DNA of 64,000 bases from the NCBI GenBank assembly GCA_021779955.1, contig JAJXZS010000033.1, positions 1 through 64,000 of the forward strand, read 5' to 3'. This document shows, in pieces, positions 60,788 through 64,000 of the stretch (the first letter of the stretch is position 1; the number at the start of each line of letters is the position of its first letter). Source of the stretch: Chloroflexota bacterium (lineage in GTDB: Bacteria; Chloroflexota; Anaerolineae; Anaerolineales; Anaerolineaceae). Below the pieces are notes generated by a model. That model saw only the letters and a list, made by a program, of their open reading frames with translations, ran no database searches and was not told the DNA's origin. The translations under genes and the position numbers were made by a program.

Positions 60788-61708
60788 TCACCTTATCCAT
60801 AAAGTAATCGCAATCATGTAGGCTGTCAGGCCAAATGTCGCCGAGGCAGTCCAGACGAGTAAACGCCAGTTCGGCCTGGCTCCAGCGGCAATTTGGAGGA
60901 CCTGGAGGATTTGAAAAATGGCGATGGGCAGAGACAGAAGCTGGGGCCAAATGAGCGACCAGGGCAAACGAAATGCTGCAAACACTCCAATCATCAGATA
61001 GCCGGCTCCCAGAGAAATGTTGTGCACGTTCACACCGCGTTCCCAACCGATACGCACCAGCATCGTTTGGCGATTGCGCAAGCTGTCTTTGCCATATTCA
61101 CGTAAGCCGACCGTCAAACGCAACGCCAGGTACATCAGCGTCAACGGTAGGGTAAGCAGAACCAGGAGAATATGCAGATCCTTCAATTGCATTCCCAAGG
61201 CGATCGCCGGCGCTGCATTGGCCACCAAAAAGGCTTCGATGATGTCCCCATATCCTTTTTCGGAAAGCGAAAACGGAGGCGCAGCAGAGAAGAAGCTCAC
61301 CAGGAAGGCGGCTGCCAGAATCACGTAGACCGCCGGAGGCATGGCGCCCCTTTGGGCCAGGATCATAACGAGCAGCGCTCCGGCTGCCAGAATAACGATG
61401 GCAACGTAGAGCAGCATCGACCTGGGGAATTGTTCGATCGCCGATGGATAGGGGTCGTCAACCTTGACCGAGTTGGCAAGGCGGTTTTCCGGCGCGGCCG
61501 GATGGCGGTAATACGCTTCCAGGAAGGCTCTCATCTCAAGGAGGAAGATGATCAACACAAAACCCAGGCTGGCGTTCGTGGAATCGACCGGTGCGATGAG
61601 GTGGTGGGCGATTCCCAGGCCGAGCATATAAGTCAGCAGCGCAGCCAGGATGAGCAGCGGGCGAAAGATCGTGAAGAAAGCGGAAACGATCGAAGGGCGT
61701 TTTTCCAT
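60788..61708 (-). CDS. UbiA-like membrane protein with a degenerate active site
   Basis: The 306-residue protein has about eight or nine transmembrane helices in the UbiA prenyltransferase pattern. The first Asp-rich motif (NDxxD) that should follow helix 2 is absent; the region reads FLEAYYRHPAAPENRL. The second motif keeps an ExxxD form in LREYGKDSLRNRQTMLVRIG. Prenyl transfer is therefore doubtful. It lies between moeA (four-base gap) and the SDR gene (three-base gap), so it is part of the operon. A different polyprenyl or lipid role is possible. Confidence 0.6.
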   Translation of the reverse strand: MEKRPSIVSAFFTIFRPLLILAALLTYMLGLGIAHHLIAPVDSTNASLGFVLIIFLLEMRAFLEAYYRHPAAPENRLANSVKVDDPYPSAIEQFPRSMLLYVAIVILAAGALLVMILAQRGAMPPAVYVILAAAFLVSFFSAAPPFSLSEKGYGDIIEAFLVANAAPAIALGMQLKDLHILLVLLTLPLTLMYLALRLTVGLREYGKDSLRNRQTMLVRIGWERGVNVHNISLGAGYLMIGVFAAFRLPWSLIWPQLLSLPIAIFQILQVLQIAAGARPNWRLLVWTASATFGLTAYMIAITLWIR

Positions 61709-61711
61709 TCG

Positions 61712-62449
61712 TTACACCAGTTGTCTCCCTCCGTCCACGCTGACGATCTCGCCGGTGATGTAGGTGTTATCCAATAAAAAGCCGATCGTGTTTGTGACCG
61801 CCGAAGTATCTACGGGCCGTTGGATGGGGGTTTTGTGGATCAGGCGCTTCCAACCCTCCTCTGGCATATCCTCAGCGGCGAGCACCAGGCCAGGCGCCAC
61901 GGCATTCACCCGGATCTTCGGCGCAAGGCTCCTGGCGAGCAGCTGGGTCAGCGAATCGACGCCCGCTTTGGTGATTGAATACGCGCCGAATCCCGTCCAG
62001 GCACGCCGCGCGCCAACATCCGAAATGTTGATGATCACACTCCCTTCACCCATCCGTCCGGCAGCCGCCATCGAACACAGCCACACCGCGCGCAGATTGA
62101 TGTCGAAAAGGGCATCCCATTCCCTGACAGAAAGCTTGTCCAGCGATTTACGCTCCATTAGAGCTGCTGAATTGACGAGCACCTTGAGCGGGTACCCGGC
62201 AGCATCAATCTTTTTGAACATCTTATTGATGGCGGAAGGGTTTTTGAGATCGGCTTGCAGCAAGACCACAGGGATTCCCTGGGCTTCCAGCTCATTGGCA
62301 AGTTCGAGCGCTTCCTTCGCAGACCGGTTGTAGTGTAGACCGATGGCGTACCCTCGTTTTGCCAGTGCCAAAACGATCTCGCGGCCGAGCCGCTTTGCTC
62401 CGCCGGTTACCAGCGCTAAATCCTTTGAATTACCATTATTCTCAACCAT
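61712..62449 (-). CDS. SDR oxidoreductase with a pteridine reductase-like motif
   Basis: A 245-residue SDR with catalytic YSITK, the NSAALME structural motif and cofactor motif TGGAKRLG. The arginine in TGxxxRxG, with HYNRSAKEA after strand 2, is typical of pteridine reductases (PTR1/FolM) that reduce pterins with NADPH. A general FabG-like role is also possible. The neighbouring moeA genes make a pterin substrate attractive, but this is inference. It lies five bases after the proline dehydrogenase gene. Confidence 0.8.
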   Translation of the reverse strand: MVENNGNSKDLALVTGGAKRLGREIVLALAKRGYAIGLHYNRSAKEALELANELEAQGIPVVLLQADLKNPSAINKMFKKIDAAGYPLKVLVNSAALMERKSLDKLSVREWDALFDINLRAVWLCSMAAAGRMGEGSVIINISDVGARRAWTGFGAYSITKAGVDSLTQLLARSLAPKIRVNAVAPGLVLAAEDMPEEGWKRLIHKTPIQRPVDTSAVTNTIGFLLDNTYITGEIVSVDGGRQLV

Positions 62450-62454
62450 TGTGT

Positions 62455-63414
62455 TTACCGTTTGAAAATGCTTGATATAAAAAACCAGGCGTTTGCAGGC
62501 CTTTCAGCCAGGCGGCGCATGTAGTACGGCCACCATTGGGAACCAAAAGGCACATACACCCTGACGGGGTAACCCTCCTTGGCCAGAGATTGCTGCAAAT
62601 CCCTTCGGATGCCATAAAGCATTTGAAACTCGACTGCCTGGGCAGGAATCTGCATCAGGCGCATTAACTGAACCACAGCTTCGATGCGAGCCGGATCGTG
62701 CGTGGCAATTGCAGGGATGGGGGGGACGACACCGTCCTGGGTGGCTTCGGGATAACCTGCATCCCTGGCGATTTCAAGTAAATCACCGGCAAGGCGATCG
62801 TAATTTTCATCCACGTCTGCTTTCGCGGCAAAAGCGACCGTAGGCGGCTCGCTATATGCGCCTTTGCACAACCTCACCCGTGCATGCAGAAGCGCCAACC
62901 TTTGGATATCTTCTTCGCTTCGATAGAGATACGCCTGGATCACGATGCCTGTTTTATCGAAGCCGCTGCTCAGCGCCCACTCCAGCATCGAGAGGGTCTT
63001 TTCGGTCATCGAAGAATCTTCCATATCGATACGGACGAAAAGATTCAACTCTGCAGCCCTGGCAAGTATCTTCGAAAGGTTCTCCCTGCAGATTTCCACA
63101 TCCAGAGCAAGCCCGATCTGGCTGAGTTTGATGGACAGATTCGCCCTGAGTTGATTTTCTCGAATGCTTTCGAGACATTGAATCAGTTGCCCTGCTGCGG
63201 CCGCAGCATCTTCGGCATTTTGAGCGTTTTCACCCAGGAAATCGATCGAAGCCTGGATTCCTGCGGCATTCAACTGCCGGATCGCGCTGACAGCGTCGGA
63301 TACCGTTTCGCCCGCGATAAACCGCCGCGATGCCCGGCGGGCAAACCCAAGCTTCGAGATCAGGCGCTGCGCCCATTTGAGTTTGGAGAGAGCAATGAAT
63401 AATTTGCGTAACAT
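62455..63414 (-). CDS. Proline dehydrogenase
   Basis: A 319-residue FAD enzyme (monofunctional PutA type) that oxidises proline to pyrroline-5-carboxylate at the membrane. Barrel motifs include ASIDFLGENAQN, VRIDMEDSSM, IVIQAYLYRSEEDI, RLCKGAYSEPP and ATHDPARIEAVV. The C-terminal QMLYGIRRDLQQ and YVPFGSQWWPYYMRRLAERPANAWF are highly typical. A perfect ribosome binding site (AAAGGAGGGAT) precedes the ATG. It heads the minus-strand run to moeA. No P5C dehydrogenase gene is adjacent. Confidence 0.95.
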   Translation of the reverse strand: MLRKLFIALSKLKWAQRLISKLGFARRASRRFIAGETVSDAVSAIRQLNAAGIQASIDFLGENAQNAEDAAAAAGQLIQCLESIRENQLRANLSIKLSQIGLALDVEICRENLSKILARAAELNLFVRIDMEDSSMTEKTLSMLEWALSSGFDKTGIVIQAYLYRSEEDIQRLALLHARVRLCKGAYSEPPTVAFAAKADVDENYDRLAGDLLEIARDAGYPEATQDGVVPPIPAIATHDPARIEAVVQLMRLMQIPAQAVEFQMLYGIRRDLQQSLAKEGYPVRVYVPFGSQWWPYYMRRLAERPANAWFFISSIFKR

Positions 63415-63500
63415 ATCCCTCCTTTAGCCGAGAACAATAATATTCTAACATAAAGACTCCAATTCAATCTTATGGTCACGTCTTTGATGAGAACAATCGC

Positions 63501-63535
63501 AAAAAAAGACTGCCGGAGGGGCATTCCCGGCAGTC
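63501..63535 (-). terminator. Rho-independent terminator of the truncated gene
   Basis: On the minus strand GACTGCCGG/CCGGCAGTC (63508-63535) is followed by a T run (63501-63507), 20 bases after the stop codon. Confidence 0.9.
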
Positions 63536-63554
63536 GAATTCTTGAAGCGCAATC

Positions 63555-64000
63555 TCAAGGCTGAAGCTTGGCTGTTGGCGAAGGGGTCAGCGTTGGAGTT
63601 GGCGTTGCGCCGGTCTGCGCACCGCCCGCAGTTGTGGGAACCTGCCCTGTGATCGTAAAGTAGCCAGAAGCCTTCCAGGTTTGACCGACGAAGATCTGCA
63701 CTGTGTATTCGCCGGGGAGCCACTGATCCGCGGGAAGGGCACAATCCGTGTAGCCAAACCCTCCAGGCGCGTACGTCCATGCCTTGGTTTCGGCGCATTT
63801 GATCTCGTTTCCATATAACCAGACCGCAGACCATTGCACGCCAAGCGCCATCTTATCGTATGAGAAACCGCCGAAGAGATGCGTCACAGGCGGGTCGAAT
63901 GCGGTTTGGGCTTCGATTACCACTCCATCCTTTGTCTTCGTGGAAATCGAAATCTCGCTGAATACCGCGTTCGTATCCGGCCCGATCGGGGTCTGAATCG
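63555..64000 (-). CDS. C-terminal part of an extracellular beta-rich protein, cut by the window edge
   Basis: The frame stays open to the window end, giving 148 visible residues; the start lies beyond 64000. The visible part has two tryptophan-rich beta stretches (MALGVQWSAVWLYGNEI and LPGEYTVQIFVGQTWKASGYFTI) and two cysteines that could pair. It ends in a Thr/Pro/Gly-rich tail like those of other exported proteins in this window. Probably a surface protein of unknown function. Confidence 0.7.
   Translation of the reverse strand, partial: IQTPIGPDTNAVFSEISISTKTKDGVVIEAQTAFDPPVTHLFGGFSYDKMALGVQWSAVWLYGNEIKCAETKAWTYAPGGFGYTDCALPADQWLPGEYTVQIFVGQTWKASGYFTITGQVPTTAGGAQTGATPTPTLTPSPTAKLQP

Overview
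The window looks like chromosomal DNA of a Chloroflexota bacterium, most likely class Anaerolineae. This is inferred from style and gene content, not from a marker gene search: lipoproteins and membrane proteins with long Thr/Pro-rich linkers, LysM, FHA, GAF and SpoIIE-type signalling proteins, an Opp/Dpp-type permease pair, MoxR-DUF58 genes, and Shine-Dalgarno starts mixed with starts that look leaderless. No prophage, CRISPR array or complete insertion sequence is visible. Most of the window is dense, ordinary core genome.

Layout. 1-2.3 kb: the end of an unidentified gene, a long gene-poor stretch with one copy of a dispersed promoter-like repeat, degV and a small tandem repeat. 2.3-9.7 kb: a DUF1015 gene with a coupled partner, three lipoprotein genes (beta-propeller, M23 peptidase, Ig-like), queG and a LysM membrane protein. 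9.9-15.1 kb: a partner-switching operon (STAS protein, anti-sigma-type kinase, six-GAF PP2C phosphatase), an FtsB/DivIC-like gene and tRNA-Leu. 15.2-21 kb: a histidine kinase-like protein without its histidine, an LCP protein, a tyrosine recombinase-like protein without its catalytic residues, tilS, and a receiver/TadZ-like ATPase. 21-30 kb: mutL, a HAD phosphatase, an S41 protease, an S1-domain protein, pyrG with a probable attenuator, eno and a methyltransferase. 30-39 kb: a ruvB-queA-udg operon, an orphan pair of ABC permeases, upp, an SDR gene, tpiA and a processive glycosyltransferase. 39-46 kb: a GTPase, RNase P RNA, a moxR-DUF58-DUF4129 operon, and udk with a VTT gene. 46-57 kb: the second copy of the dispersed repeat, a GC-rich palindrome, tRNA-Thr, a GT4 glycosyltransferase, dinB, a three-gene ABC-2 exporter, a sugar-phosphate isomerase, an AI-2E family transporter followed by a 58-residue gene, an FHA protein, a 6S RNA candidate, thpR and rsfS. 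57-64 kb: a minus-strand run of proline dehydrogenase, SDR, UbiA-like, two moeA genes and a peroxiredoxin, then a truncated extracellular protein gene.

How the genes fit together. pyrG, upp, udk and the HAD nucleotidase serve pyrimidine metabolism from scattered sites. queG and queA belong to queuosine synthesis. mutL, ruvB, udg and dinB are DNA repair genes. The most unusual content is a set of signalling or recombination proteins that keep their fold but have lost key catalytic residues (15.4-18.3 kb), six genes whose -10 box lies 6-7 bases before the start codon, and a two-copy regulated-promoter repeat with no recognisable gene downstream.
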